Positions 20,914-30,660 of a DNA stretch of 64,000 bases are shown in pieces. Below the pieces are notes generated by a model. The model did no database searches. It had not been told where the DNA came from and worked only from the letters and a program-made list of their open reading frames with translations. The position numbers were made by a program, and so were the translations under genes. Within the stretch, counting starts at the first letter, position 1. Each line of letters starts with the position of its first letter. Source of the DNA: Clostridium ljungdahlii. GTDB lineage: Bacteria; Bacillota; Clostridia; Clostridiales; Clostridiaceae. The stretch spans positions 124,001 to 188,000 of the forward strand of contig NZ_LITT01000058.1 in the NCBI RefSeq assembly GCF_001636845.1, in the 5' to 3' direction.

Positions 20914-21052
20914 CTAGTCAGTATACTAGCCTATTTTCTATCATACTGCGTCGGTAGAACCCTTAGATAGGATTTACTATCTGCGGAATCTGCCTCCTTG
21001 TTTGATAAAAAATATTCGTCGCATCTTTGACTTATTATTTTCTTTCAAATGC
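20896..21052. repeat. Palindromic dispersed repeat, long form
   Basis: The 157-bp unit has inverted ends (GCATTTTCAAAGAAATAA at 20896; TTATTTTCTTTCAAATGC ending 21052). Its core is nested: TATTTTCTATCA with TGATAAAAAATA, GGTAGA with TCTGCC, and AGATAG with CTATCT. The first 45 bases recur inverted in a 55-bp short form at 60835. It overlaps the end of pgpH. Its look is that of a non-coding miniature element; it may act as a terminator. Confidence 0.8.
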
Positions 21053-21136
21053 TTAAATTTTCTCAAAAATCTATCAATCAATTAAAAAGTTCTACTTAAA
21101 GTAGAATTTTTACATACTAAATTGGGAGGAACACAA

Positions 21137-21631
21137 ATGATTTTTATAGATAATAGACAAAATAAAATAGAAGTAACACAGGAGTTAGAAGAAAATATAA
21201 AAGGTGTAATACAATGCGCTCTAAAAGAAGAGAATGTAAATATTCCATGTGAAATAAGTGTTATTTTTATAGATAATGAAGAGATAAAAAATATAAATAG
21301 GGAGAATAGAAACATAGATAAGGTAACTGATGTATTATCTTTTCCAATGTTAGAGTATCCAGAAGGCAGCGTATTTAAACAGGTATATGTAAATCATGAA
21401 TTTGAAGAAAGTGATATGGATGATGGAAATTTAGTATTAGGTGATATAGCACTTTCTCTTGAAAGAGCAGAGGAACAGGCTCAGGAATTTGGCCATTCAT
21501 TTTTAAGGGAAGCTTGTTATTTAACAGTACATTCAGTACTTCACCTTTTAGGATATGATCATATGGAGGAAAGTGATAAAAAAATCATGAGGCAGAGGGA
21601 AGAGGAAATTTTAAGCGGATTTAAACTGTAA
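21137..21631 (+). CDS. ybeY: Endoribonuclease YbeY
   Basis: The 164-residue metal-dependent RNase is involved in 16S rRNA 3' end maturation and ribosome quality control. The zinc motif [14 protein letters not shown] (H-x3-H-x5-H) is intact. The start at 21137 follows GGGAGGA; an upstream in-frame TTG would include that site. YbeY is followed by dgkA and era as is usual. Confidence 0.95.
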   Translation: MIFIDNRQNKIEVTQELEENIKGVIQCALKEENVNIPCEISVIFIDNEEIKNINRENRNIDKVTDVLSFPMLEYPEGSVFKQVYVNHEFEESDMDDGNLVLGDIALSLERAEEQAQEFGHSFLREACYLTVHSVLHLLGYDHMEESDKKIMRQREEEILSGFKL

Positions 21632-21672
21632 TAATGTATATAAGTTAAAATTATATAAAATGAGGAATAGAG

Positions 21673-22371
21673 ATGAAGGTTAAAAAGCTATTGGATAGTT
21701 TTAACTATGCTATTGAAGGTATAATATATTCTGTAAGAACTCAGAGAAATATGAAAATACATATGATAGCAGCTCTTTTAGTACTGGTTATATGCTTTAT
21801 TTATGATTTAAGTAAAATGGAAATATTAGCTGTAATAATAACAATAAGTATTGTTATTATTGCGGAACTTTTTAATACTGCTGTAGAATCTGCTATAGAT
21901 GCAACTATAAACTACTATCATCCACTTGCTAAAATTGCTAAAAATGTGGCTGCTGGTGGAGTGTTAGTTGCTGCGGTAAATGCTGTTGTGGTAGGATATA
22001 TAATATTTTGGGATAAACTAAAGTATATTAATTTTATAGTTATGAGAAAGGTAAAAAGTACAAATCCTTATGTAATATTTATAATACTTGCAATTGTATT
22101 TATAACTACAATAATTATAAAGGCAATTTTTGGCGAAGGAACTCCATTAAAAGGAGGTATGCCAAGTGGCCATAGTGCCATAGCTTTTTCTATAGCTACT
22201 ACTATAGCGCTTATATCAGAGCAATTAGCAGTAGTAATATTGAGTTACCTTTTGGCATTTATAGTGGCGCAAAGCAGGGTGGATTCAGATACTCATTCAG
22301 TTATAGAAGTAGTTTGCGGAGGAGCATTTGGTGTCTTAATAACTGTATTTCTTTTTAGAGTATTTGGGTAA
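21673..22371 (+). CDS. dgkA: Fused diacylglycerol/undecaprenol kinase and PAP2 phosphatase
   Basis: The 232 residues combine two membrane enzymes. The N-terminal part (about 1-115) is a DgkA-type kinase with 'IIAELFNTAVESAIDATIN', the Glu/Asn active site of Gram-positive undecaprenol kinases. The C-terminal part (about 130-232) is a PAP2 phosphatase with PSGHSAIAF and SRVDSDTHSVIEV motifs. The fusion could phosphorylate and dephosphorylate the undecaprenyl carrier lipid. Bacillus has the kinase alone at this place. The cdd gene that follows in Bacillus is missing. Confidence 0.92.
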   Translation: MKVKKLLDSFNYAIEGIIYSVRTQRNMKIHMIAALLVLVICFIYDLSKMEILAVIITISIVIIAELFNTAVESAIDATINYYHPLAKIAKNVAAGGVLVAAVNAVVVGYIIFWDKLKYINFIVMRKVKSTNPYVIFIILAIVFITTIIIKAIFGEGTPLKGGMPSGHSAIAFSIATTIALISEQLAVVILSYLLAFIVAQSRVDSDTHSVIEVVCGGAFGVLITVFLFRVFG

Positions 22372-22568
22372 AAAGAGAATTTAAATACTATATTTATATG
22401 TTTTTTAGGGGAATAATATGAATTATATAGACAAGTAATTTTAGAATTTTCATCAGAAATATGGAAAGTATACTATTTAAAATATATGAAAATTTGCATG
22501 ATAAGAATATAGAAAAAATTTTAGTAGAAACTTTTACAAAAAAGATTTAGAAAATAAGGAGAAAATTT

Positions 22569-23450
22569 ATGTTTAAATCAGGATTTATTACAATAATAGG
22601 AAGACCTAATGTGGGAAAATCAACGCTTTTGAATAATATAATGGGGGAAAAATTGTCTATTGTATCTTGTAGGCCGCAGACTACTAGAAACAGTATACAG
22701 ACTATTCTAACAGAGGATGATTTTCAGTTGGTTTTTGTAGACACACCAGGTATACATAAGCCAAAACATAAACTGGGGGACTATATGGTTAAAGCTGCTG
22801 AAGATTCCATCAAAGATGTAGATTTGGTGCTTTTTTTAACTACCCCTGAATTAGAGCCAGGCAAAGGGGATTTGCATATTTTAGAAGAACTTAAAAAATG
22901 TAATGTACCTGTGTTTTTAGTTTTAAATAAAATAGATGAAAATCCAGAACAGAGAGTGGCAGAAACTCTAAAAAATTATTCATCTATATTTGATTTTGTG
23001 GAGGTAATACCTATATCTGCATTAAAGAAAAAGAATGTGGAAGAATTAATAGATCTTATGGTAAAGTATATGCCTGAAGGACCTAAATATTATCCAGATG
23101 ATATGATTACGGATAAACAGGAGAAATTTATAGTATCTGAGATAATTAGGGAAAAAGCACTTAGGCTTCTCTCAAAAGAAGTTCCACATGGAATAGCAGT
23201 AGAGATAGACTCAATGAAAAAAGACTCAAAGGAAATTTACAATATAGAAGCTACATTACTCTGTGAAAAAGATTCCCATAAGGGTATAATTATAGGTAAA
23301 AGTGGTGCTATGTTGAAGAAAATTTCAACTTATGCAAGGAAAGATATTGAAAAATTTTTAGATACTAGGGTCTATTTAAAGGTATGGGTTAAAGTTAAGA
23401 AAGAATGGAGAGATAGTGATAGATTGTTAAAAGAATTAGGATATAAATAG
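22569..23450 (+). CDS. era: GTPase Era
   Basis: The 293-residue ribosome-assembly GTPase has GRPNVGKST (P-loop), VDTPGIH and LNKID motifs, and a C-terminal KH domain with '[20 protein letters not shown]' that binds the 3' end of 16S rRNA. AAGGAGA precedes the ATG. In the 197 bases before it there are a six-codon ORF with a good ribosome binding site (ATG near 22418) and a 29-codon frame (22461-22550). These look like relics rather than genes. Confidence 0.96.
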   Translation: MFKSGFITIIGRPNVGKSTLLNNIMGEKLSIVSCRPQTTRNSIQTILTEDDFQLVFVDTPGIHKPKHKLGDYMVKAAEDSIKDVDLVLFLTTPELEPGKGDLHILEELKKCNVPVFLVLNKIDENPEQRVAETLKNYSSIFDFVEVIPISALKKKNVEELIDLMVKYMPEGPKYYPDDMITDKQEKFIVSEIIREKALRLLSKEVPHGIAVEIDSMKKDSKEIYNIEATLLCEKDSHKGIIIGKSGAMLKKISTYARKDIEKFLDTRVYLKVWVKVKKEWRDSDRLLKELGYK

Positions 23451-23497
23451 TATGGGAATTTATTTTAAAATAAGGACATAATATAATTAGAACTGTA

Positions 23498-24271
23498 GTG
23501 GGGGATGATTTTCTGAACATATTCAAAACTAGAGCTGTCATAATTAAAACTCAAGATATAAAAGAGTCAGATAAATTGGTATGGCTTTTTACTGAAAAAT
23601 TAGGCAAAATAGCAACTATAGCTAGAGGATCAAAAAGTAGTAAAAACTCTCTATTTTCTACTACACTTCAGTTTTGTTATGGAGATTACGTAGTCTATAA
23701 AGGTAAGAACTTGTATGTAATAAATGAAAGTAGTTTAATAGATTCATTTCAGGATTTATTAAATGATTTAAATGATTTGACTTATGCTTCTTATTTTTGT
23801 GAACTTACGGATATAGCAATGAATGACGGTGAAACTAGCAGTGAATTATTTAGATATCTGGTTACTTGTTTTTATCTTATAAGAAGTCATGGAGTTGATG
23901 TAGAAACTTTAGCCAGAGCATTTGAACTAAAAATTTTACAGATTACAGGATATGGTCTTAATTTTGATCATTGTGCTCTATGTAGAAAAAAAATTACCTC
24001 TTTTGATTATTTAAATCTTCAGTATTTAGGCGGAGTTTGCAGTGAATGTGAAAAAGTAAATGGTATACCTATAAAATATGCTACTTCGAGTGCCCTTAAA
24101 TATCTGTCTAAAATTCCTTTAGAAAATGTATATAAGGTTATATTATCAGAAGATGTAAAAAAAGAACTATATAAAATTTTGACATTAATTATTTCTCAAA
24201 ACTATTTTAAAAAACCTAAAAGTTTAGACGTTTTGAATTGCCTTCAAAGTTTTGAAAAAAATAAAAATTGA
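23498..24271 (+). CDS. recO: DNA repair protein RecO
   Basis: RecO binds single-stranded DNA and, with RecR, loads RecA. The protein has an N-terminal OB fold ([19 protein letters not shown]), a helical domain and a zinc site formed by CALCRKK and CSEC. The start is uncertain: GTG at 23498 gives 257 residues but lacks a good ribosome binding site. A CTG at 23513 lies eight bases after GGGGG and gives the usual N-terminus 'MNIFKTRAV', so the true start may be the rare CTG. It directly follows era. Confidence 0.92.
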   Translation: MGDDFLNIFKTRAVIIKTQDIKESDKLVWLFTEKLGKIATIARGSKSSKNSLFSTTLQFCYGDYVVYKGKNLYVINESSLIDSFQDLLNDLNDLTYASYFCELTDIAMNDGETSSELFRYLVTCFYLIRSHGVDVETLARAFELKILQITGYGLNFDHCALCRKKITSFDYLNLQYLGGVCSECEKVNGIPIKYATSSALKYLSKIPLENVYKVILSEDVKKELYKILTLIISQNYFKKPKSLDVLNCLQSFEKNKN

Positions 24272-24287
24272 AAAGGAGAGAAAAATT

Positions 24288-24893
24288 ATGAGTGAAATAA
24301 CATTAGAAAAAATTGATATTATAAGAGAGAGAACTGGGGTAACTTACGCCGAAGCAAAGGAAGCTTTAGAAAATTGTGAAGGAAATGTGGTTGATACACT
24401 TATATATATAGAAGAAACTGAAAAATCAACTAAGGATAGTATGTATACTACAAAAGACGAATTTCTTGATTGGTTAAAGGATTTGGTTAGAAAGGGAAAT
24501 GTAACTAGGATAAAAATAAGAAGAGAGGATAGAATTGTACTTGATATTCCAGTAAATGCAGGTATTGCAGCTACATTAACAGCACTTGTATGGCCTCCAC
24601 TTATAGCTATAGGCATATTGACTGCTGTATTTACAAAACTGAGCATAGAGATAATAAAAGATGATGGAAGTGTAGAAGTAGTAGATAAAATAATAAAAAG
24701 TGGAGTAAAGAACACTGTAGATGATGTAAAAGATAAAGTTTTTAATGCAGCATCTTCTGTAAAAGATAAATTTACTAATAAAAACGAGGATGAAGATAAA
24801 AACACATACAAGTATACTGTAAAATTTGATGACATTGATGAGGATGAAAAAGGATATGGAGAAAATGAGGAAAAAAGTAATGATAAGCAATAA
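24288..24893 (+). CDS. DUF4342 protein with UBA-like N-terminus
   Basis: The 201-residue protein starts with a three-helix UBA/EF-Ts-N-like domain (residues 5-45, 'RTGVTYAEAKEALENCEGNV'). A DUF4342 region follows with one hydrophobic segment (about residues 88-115), and the tail is acidic and lysine-rich. Function is unknown. The start at 24288 follows AAAAGGAGAG. It lies 16 bases after recO and is probably co-transcribed. Confidence 0.85.
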   Translation: MSEITLEKIDIIRERTGVTYAEAKEALENCEGNVVDTLIYIEETEKSTKDSMYTTKDEFLDWLKDLVRKGNVTRIKIRREDRIVLDIPVNAGIAATLTALVWPPLIAIGILTAVFTKLSIEIIKDDGSVEVVDKIIKSGVKNTVDDVKDKVFNAASSVKDKFTNKNEDEDKNTYKYTVKFDDIDEDEKGYGENEEKSNDKQ

Positions 24894-25009
24894 ATTTTAT
24901 TATTAAGTTGTATTTGAAAGATATTTTAGGTGCAGCTCATATACAATTTAAAATATATTGATAATTTTGAATAAAACAAAGAAGAACATATTATTAATTT
25001 GTATATATG

Positions 25010-25018
25010 TGGTATAAT
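25010..25018 (+). promoter_or_regulatory. Extended -10 promoter before the CBS regulator
   Basis: TGGTATAAT is an extended -10 element with only a poor -35 at the expected spacing. It lies 84 bases before the GTG start of the regulator. Confidence 0.5.
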
Positions 25019-25101
25019 AGCTTTAAGAATACAGTTATGAACTGTAAATTCCTCTTAGTAAATATTTTTACAATTAATTTAATTTACTATGAAGAGAGAG
25101 G

Positions 25102-25746
25102 GTGGACATCATAAAATTATCACCAAGGCAAGAAAAAATAATAGAATTAGTAAAAGAACATGCACCAATAACAAGTGAACAGCTTGCGTCTAAATTGAAT
25201 GTTACAAGGGCAGCTTTAAGACCTGATTTAGCCATACTTACAATGACAGGCATATTAGAGGCAAAACCAAAGGTTGGATATATATATTCTCAAAAACCTT
25301 CTTACAGTTTATTATATGATTATATAATGGAAATAAAAGTAAAAGATATAATGTCAAAACCAGTAATGGTAGATGAAAATACTACTGTGTATGATGCGAT
25401 ACTATACTTGTTCCTAAATGATGTAGGGACTTTATTTATAGAAAACAATGGTGTTTTGATAGGAGCTGTTTCTAGAAAAGATTTTATAAAAATAGCTATG
25501 GGCAGTACAGATATGCATAAAATACCTGTAGGTGTAATAATGACAAGAATGCCCAATATAGTATGTGTGCAGAAGGATGATCCTGCATATTTAGCAGCTC
25601 AAAAAATAATGGAGCATGAAGTAGATAGTCTTCCAGTAGTAGAAAAATCTTATGATAAATCCAAAAACGAGACATTTAAAATTATAGGAAAAGTATCAAA
25701 AACCAACATAACAAGACTTTTTGTAAAGATAGGGGAGAGTAAATAA
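25102..25746 (+). CDS. CcpN/YqzB-type regulator, HTH plus two CBS domains
   Basis: The 214 residues begin with a winged helix (about residues 5-60, TSEQLASKLNVTRAALRPD) and continue with two CBS domains (about 75-205) that bind adenine nucleotides. This architecture is that of CcpN (YqzB), a repressor of gluconeogenic genes in Bacillus. It lies 67 bases upstream of ppdK, so ppdK is a likely target. The YqfL-type PPDK regulatory kinase gene often found beside it is not here. The GTG start follows GAGAGAGG closely. Confidence 0.88.
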   Translation: MDIIKLSPRQEKIIELVKEHAPITSEQLASKLNVTRAALRPDLAILTMTGILEAKPKVGYIYSQKPSYSLLYDYIMEIKVKDIMSKPVMVDENTTVYDAILYLFLNDVGTLFIENNGVLIGAVSRKDFIKIAMGSTDMHKIPVGVIMTRMPNIVCVQKDDPAYLAAQKIMEHEVDSLPVVEKSYDKSKNETFKIIGKVSKTNITRLFVKIGESK

Positions 25747-25813
25747 ACCGATTATTCAGGTAAATCCTGTTAATATACAAGAATGTTAAAAACTTTATAA
25801 GGGAGATGTTTGT

Positions 25814-28456
25814 ATGAATGGCAAGAAATACGTTTATCTTTTCAATGAAGGAAATGCTGGCATGAGAAATTTACTTGGAGGCAAGGGAGCTAATCTTGCA
25901 GAAATGACCAATCTTGGCATACCCGTTCCTGGTGGATTTACTATATCCACAGAGGCATGTACCAAATATTATGAAGATGGTAAATCTATATCACAGCAAG
26001 TTATAGATCAAATTTATGATGCACTTAAAAATGTGGAAGAGACAACAGGAAAAAAATTTGGAAGCATAGAAAATCCATTGTTAGTTTCAGTAAGGTCAGG
26101 AGCCAGAGTTTCTATGCCAGGAATGATGGATACTATATTAAATTTAGGATTAAATGATGATACTGTAATAGGACTTAAAAAGTTGACAGGAAATGAAAGA
26201 TTTGCGTATGATTCTTATAGAAGATTTATTCAAATGTTTTCAGATGTAGTTATGGGAATTGAAAAGAGAGAATTTGAAGATGTACTCGATGACGTAAAGA
26301 ATGCTAAAGGAGTAAAATACGATACAGATTTAGATGAATCTGATTTAAAGAATATAATCCAGAAATTTAAAGATATTTACAAAAAAGAAGTAAAAGAAGA
26401 CTTTCCTCAAGATCCTAAGGAACAGTTAATTCAGTCAGTTACTGCAGTGTTCAGATCTTGGGAAAACCCTAGAGCAATAATTTACAGAAGGTTAAATGAT
26501 ATATCAGGTGATTGGGGAACTGCAGTAAACGTTCAATCAATGGTATTTGGAAATATGGGAGAGACTTCAGGAACAGGAGTTGCATTTACTAGAAATCCAT
26601 CTACAGGAGAAAAGTCCATATTTGGTGAATATCTCATAAATGCTCAAGGAGAGGATGTAGTTGCAGGAATAAGAACACCTCAACCTATAACAAAGCTAAA
26701 AGAAGACCTTCCAGAATGTTATTCTCAATTTATGAGTATAGCAAATAAACTTGAAAATCATTATAAAGATATGCAGGATATGGAGTTTACTATAGAGCAG
26801 GGAAAATTATATTTCCTTCAAACAAGAAATGGTAAGAGAACAGCTCAGGCTGCACTTAGAATAGCAGTAAATATGGTAGATGAAGGTCTCATCACTAAAG
26901 AAGAGGCCATACTTAAAGTTGAGCCTAAACAGCTTGACACACTATTGCATCCAAACTTTGACAGTGATGAATTGAAACGGGCAGCTGTGATAGCAAATGG
27001 ACTCCCTGCATCACCAGGAGCAGCTTGTGGTAAGATATATTTTACAGCAGATGATGCTAAGAAACATCATGATCAAGGTGAAAAGGTAATACTTGTAAGG
27101 CTAGAGACTTCTCCAGAAGATATAGAAGGAATGGCAGCCTCTGAAGGAATACTTACAGTTAGAGGAGGTATGACATCTCATGCAGCTGTTGTAGCAAGAG
27201 GTATGGGAACATGCTGTGTAGCTGGATGTGGTGATCTTATAGTAAGTGAAAAGGAAAAGCTTTTCAAAAGATTAGATAAGGTTTATAAAGAAGGAGATTA
27301 CATATCTTTAGATGGAAGTACTGGAAATGTATATGGAGAGCCTATAAAGACTGTAGCACCAGAAATATCAGGAGATTTTGGAATCTTCATGGGATGGGCT
27401 GACAATATAAGAAAATTGGGAGTTAGAACGAATGCAGATACACCAAGAGATGCAAACCAGGCTATTAGTTTTGGTGCCGAAGGAATAGGACTTTGTAGAA
27501 CAGAGCATATGTTTTTTGATGAAGATAGAATACCAGAAATGAGAGAAATGATAGTTTCAAAAACAGAAGAACAGAGGAGAAAGGCTTTAAATAAATTACT
27601 ACCAAGACAAAAGAAAGATTTTATTGGCATGTATGAGGCAATGGAAGGAAAACCTGTTACAATTAGATTTTTGGATCCACCACTCCATGAATTCCTACCT
27701 ACTGAAACTGAGGATATACAGTCTTTAGCTAATGAAATGGGAGTAAGTTTTCAAGAGTTAAAGGATACTATAGATTCTCTACATGAATTTAATCCTATGA
27801 TGGGACATAGAGGATGCAGACTTACTGTTTCTTATCCAGAAATAGCTGAAATGCAAACAAGGGCTATTATAGAAGCAGCTATAGATGTTAAGAAGAGAAA
27901 AGGGTATGATATAGTTCCAGAAATTATGATACCTCTTGTAGGAGAAATAAAAGAATTGAAATATGTTAAAGATGTAGTTGTAAAGGTAGCGGATGAAATA
28001 ATACAAAAAGAAGGAATAAATTTAAAATATAAAGTAGGAACTATGATAGAAATTCCAAGAGCGGCTATTACAGCTGATGAAATAGCTAAAGAAGCTGAGT
28101 TCTTCTCATTTGGAACTAATGATTTAACTCAAATGACTTTTGGATTTTCAAGAGATGATGCAGGTAAATTTTTAAATGATTACTATGATAAAAAAGTATA
28201 TGAGTTTGATCCGTTCCAAAAGTTAGATCAGGTTGGAGTAGGAAAACTTGTAGAGACTGCTGTAAAATTAGGTAAAAAGACTAGACCTGACATTCATCTT
28301 GGAATATGTGGAGAACATGGAGGAGATCCGTCTTCTGTAGAATTTTTTCACAATGTAGGACTTGACTATGTATCTTGTTCACCATTTAGGGTACCTGTAG
28401 CAAGACTTGCTGCAGCACAGGCTCAGATAAAACATCCACGACCAACTCAAAAATAA
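25814..28456 (+). CDS. ppdK: Pyruvate, phosphate dikinase
   Basis: PPDK interconverts pyruvate, ATP and phosphate with phosphoenolpyruvate, AMP and pyrophosphate, in glycolysis or gluconeogenesis of anaerobes. The 880-residue protein has the N-terminal nucleotide-binding domain, the phosphohistidine swivel motif GGMTSHAAVVARGMG (about residues 451-465) and the PEP-binding barrel. The extreme C-terminus (AQAQIKHPRPTQK) differs from the relic at 51 kb (AQAQIKHPRK). This indicates that the last codons were replaced when the island integrated here. Confidence 0.96.
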   Translation: MNGKKYVYLFNEGNAGMRNLLGGKGANLAEMTNLGIPVPGGFTISTEACTKYYEDGKSISQQVIDQIYDALKNVEETTGKKFGSIENPLLVSVRSGARVSMPGMMDTILNLGLNDDTVIGLKKLTGNERFAYDSYRRFIQMFSDVVMGIEKREFEDVLDDVKNAKGVKYDTDLDESDLKNIIQKFKDIYKKEVKEDFPQDPKEQLIQSVTAVFRSWENPRAIIYRRLNDISGDWGTAVNVQSMVFGNMGETSGTGVAFTRNPSTGEKSIFGEYLINAQGEDVVAGIRTPQPITKLKEDLPECYSQFMSIANKLENHYKDMQDMEFTIEQGKLYFLQTRNGKRTAQAALRIAVNMVDEGLITKEEAILKVEPKQLDTLLHPNFDSDELKRAAVIANGLPASPGAACGKIYFTADDAKKHHDQGEKVILVRLETSPEDIEGMAASEGILTVRGGMTSHAAVVARGMGTCCVAGCGDLIVSEKEKLFKRLDKVYKEGDYISLDGSTGNVYGEPIKTVAPEISGDFGIFMGWADNIRKLGVRTNADTPRDANQAISFGAEGIGLCRTEHMFFDEDRIPEMREMIVSKTEEQRRKALNKLLPRQKKDFIGMYEAMEGKPVTIRFLDPPLHEFLPTETEDIQSLANEMGVSFQELKDTIDSLHEFNPMMGHRGCRLTVSYPEIAEMQTRAIIEAAIDVKKRKGYDIVPEIMIPLVGEIKELKYVKDVVVKVADEIIQKEGINLKYKVGTMIEIPRAAITADEIAKEAEFFSFGTNDLTQMTFGFSRDDAGKFLNDYYDKKVYEFDPFQKLDQVGVGKLVETAVKLGKKTRPDIHLGICGEHGGDPSSVEFFHNVGLDYVSCSPFRVPVARLAAAQAQIKHPRPTQK

Positions 28457-28505
28457 AGTAAATAGTTATAAGAATAGTAAAAAAGCCTTATATAATAGAG
28501 GTTTC
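28403..28505 (+). repeat. Left junction of the island: ppdK tail repeat (attL-like)
   Basis: The end of ppdK and its downstream sequence recur, diverged, at 51006-51110. The longest exact match is the 18 bases GCTCAGATAAAACATCCA (28421-28438 and 51027-51044). The similarity includes an AAAAAGCCTTATA block after the stop codons. This is what an integrase leaves when it inserts into a gene end. Confidence 0.75.
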
Positions 28506-28528
28506 AGGCTATTTATGCTATAAAAATA

Positions 28529-28585
28529 ATAGAGTATTGAGAATTTAAATTTTAATTAATTTTAGGCTCAATACTCTATTTTATT
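28529..28585 (+). terminator. Terminator after ppdK (left copy)
   Basis: ATAGAGTATTGAG pairs with CTCAATACTCTAT and is followed by a T-rich run. A different hairpin of the same layout follows the ppdK relic at 51.1 kb. Confidence 0.85.
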
Positions 28586-28751
28586 TATAAATTAGTATTA
28601 CAGAATAAAATCAATACAAAAATAAAGTATTATGGAACATTTTGTGTTTTTAATTATGAAACACTTTGTGGTAAAATAGTGATGAGAGAAATCCAATTAT
28701 TAGTATTATTGGCACAGTCAAGATAAAATGATTTAATATTCAGTTCGTGAG

Positions 28752-29324
28752 GTGATTAAAGTTAGATTAGGGTATGTAAGAGGTAAAAAAAATTCACATA
28801 TATATGAGACGCAGATGAAATTTTTAAATAGCGCTAAGGTAGACAAGGTGTTTGCTGAAATACACGGTGGAAATATTGAATTAAATGAAATGATTAGATA
28901 TGCAAGAGCAGGAGATATTATTTTTGTATATAGTATTGAGGCATTAGGTAAAAATATAAAGGCTATAATTAGGTTTATAGTGCAGACACAAGAAAATAAA
29001 GTAGAATTGTTTATAAAAACTGAGAATTTTGATACATCTAATGAGTTAGGAAAATATGTATTAAATATAATAAAAGCATTAGATAAAATTAATGGCAAAA
29101 ATGATAAGATGGAACGGGTGGATGCTCCTAACAAAAAAGGTAGGATACCGAGGGAATTATCAGATTTAAGAGCTTATGAGAGGCAGGTTGAAGAGAAAAC
29201 TATGAGTGTTAAAGAAGTATGTCAGAGACTTCATATAGGGCGAACTACTTATTATAGAAGGATTAAACAGCTTGAAGGTGTAATGACTGAAAAAGTGGAG
29301 GACAAAGGCAATGAGATTATTTAA
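28752..29324 (+). CDS. Serine-resolvase-like protein lacking the catalytic serine
   Basis: The 190 residues follow the small-resolvase layout. It has an N-terminal catalytic-type fold (KVRLGYVRG, then AGDIIFVYSIEALGKN in place of the usual PGDxLVVxxLDRLGRS), a long helix, and a C-terminal helix-turn-helix (SVKEVCQRLHIGRTTYYRR). The position of the nucleophilic serine after GYxRV is occupied by GK, and both arginines of the DRLGR motif are changed. It should therefore be unable to cut DNA and may act only as a DNA-binding protein. GTG start with a weak ribosome binding site. It overlaps the next gene by 14 bases. Confidence 0.75.
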   Translation: MIKVRLGYVRGKKNSHIYETQMKFLNSAKVDKVFAEIHGGNIELNEMIRYARAGDIIFVYSIEALGKNIKAIIRFIVQTQENKVELFIKTENFDTSNELGKYVLNIIKALDKINGKNDKMERVDAPNKKGRIPRELSDLRAYERQVEEKTMSVKEVCQRLHIGRTTYYRRIKQLEGVMTEKVEDKGNEII

Positions 29325-30366
29325 ATTCTTGGTAGTTAGTAATGAAGTAATGGAAAAGTCAAATATGATAACGCCCATAGTAAGAGTTAGGATTAACCAC
29401 CAAGAAAATAAATTAGATAAAGTAATAATAGCAAAGAACAAATTTTACTTCTATAGAAAAGGTTTAGAGAAAACTGACTATAATATAGTAACTCAATTTA
29501 ATATTAAAAATAGTAAAAGTGGAATAGTTTTAATGAGTATAGATTATCCTAATGAAGGTAAAGAATTTGCTGAAGAAAATAAGGCGTATGTTATTATTGA
29601 TGCTGATAATGTTGATAAAGTAATGGAATTAATAGCTCCTGAAAAGTACAGAGATAAAAAGAACTTTCAAGGATGTTATATAAAGGATTGTGAAAGTTGC
29701 ATAGAATCTCTAAAAATATGTAAAAACAAAAACTTAAGTGTATCGATTAATTCACATGAAAAATATATTAGAGGAACAACCTGGAATTTTGCAAATGATA
29801 CAACAGGAACAAAAAATGATAATTTTTCTGAAACTCTAGATGGAGTAATTTTTAGAAGAACTATTGAACCTAAAACTGGAGGTATAGTATATTCTAGTTT
29901 ACAGTGGGAGGATGGTAAAAGACCAGCAAAATTCCACGGAAAAACTATCTATGTATCATTACATCATTGGGTTAAGTGCAAATCAATACCACATCCACGT
30001 AAGGAAGAGAAAGATGCTGATTATTCTTTCTATCATATAGGGCATACATTTGACTGTAGAAATAAATTTATAGGGTTGAAGACACTAGAATCCCAAAAAG
30101 ACTTGTATAAAAAAAATAATCCCAAATATCTCATTAGAAGAGGTAGAAGAGTATTAGCAGGACAGAGATATTTTTCAAATTCTTTGGAGTGTAAAAAGGA
30201 ATGTTTTAGGAGTCCTAAAGAAAAATTCTGTTATATAAGCAATACTAAGTGTAGAGATTGTGAAGGAGCATTATATATAAATACTAAACAAGGGCTTGTT
30301 GACTTGTATAGTCAACTTATGTCAGATGAGTACAAACAATTACTAGGTGTTGATAAGACAATATAA
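29311..30366 (+). CDS. Unknown cysteine-rich protein of the island
   Basis: I do not recognise this 351-residue protein. It has clustered cysteines (CYIKDCESCIESLKIC in the middle, and CKKEC, FCYISNTKCRDC near the C-terminus) suggestive of metal binding. Aromatic and basic residues between them suggest a nucleic-acid or redox role, but nothing more can be claimed. The ATG lies within the end of the resolvase-like gene, so the two are probably co-translated. No terminator is obvious after it. Confidence 0.65.
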   Translation: MRLFKFLVVSNEVMEKSNMITPIVRVRINHQENKLDKVIIAKNKFYFYRKGLEKTDYNIVTQFNIKNSKSGIVLMSIDYPNEGKEFAEENKAYVIIDADNVDKVMELIAPEKYRDKKNFQGCYIKDCESCIESLKICKNKNLSVSINSHEKYIRGTTWNFANDTTGTKNDNFSETLDGVIFRRTIEPKTGGIVYSSLQWEDGKRPAKFHGKTIYVSLHHWVKCKSIPHPRKEEKDADYSFYHIGHTFDCRNKFIGLKTLESQKDLYKKNNPKYLIRRGRRVLAGQRYFSNSLECKKECFRSPKEKFCYISNTKCRDCEGALYINTKQGLVDLYSQLMSDEYKQLLGVDKTI

Positions 30367-30660
30367 AATTAGTAATAGTGTTTATAGACTTGGTTACAAA
30401 TGTAATTGAGTCTTTTTTAGTGCCCTAAAAAGTTTCAGCTTGGTAGAAAAGTAGCTTTAACTATTTGTGATCGAAAACACATTTTTAAAAGTGAATCTTT
30501 AGGTAGGCTATAGAAGATTTAACATCTCATTAGTATAATTTGGATTTTAAAACCCTACTCTTGGTTAGTGAAAAGGTAAGTAATATTAAATGTAATAAAA
30601 AATAAAAAAGAACAATAAAAAAATTAACTTACAAATAATGAAAAAAAGGAGACGGAAATT

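Noticed and set aside
22418-22550. Six-codon and 29-codon frames between dgkA and era
   Set aside because: The first has a good ribosome binding site but is too short to call. The second lacks one. They may be relics of a lost gene.
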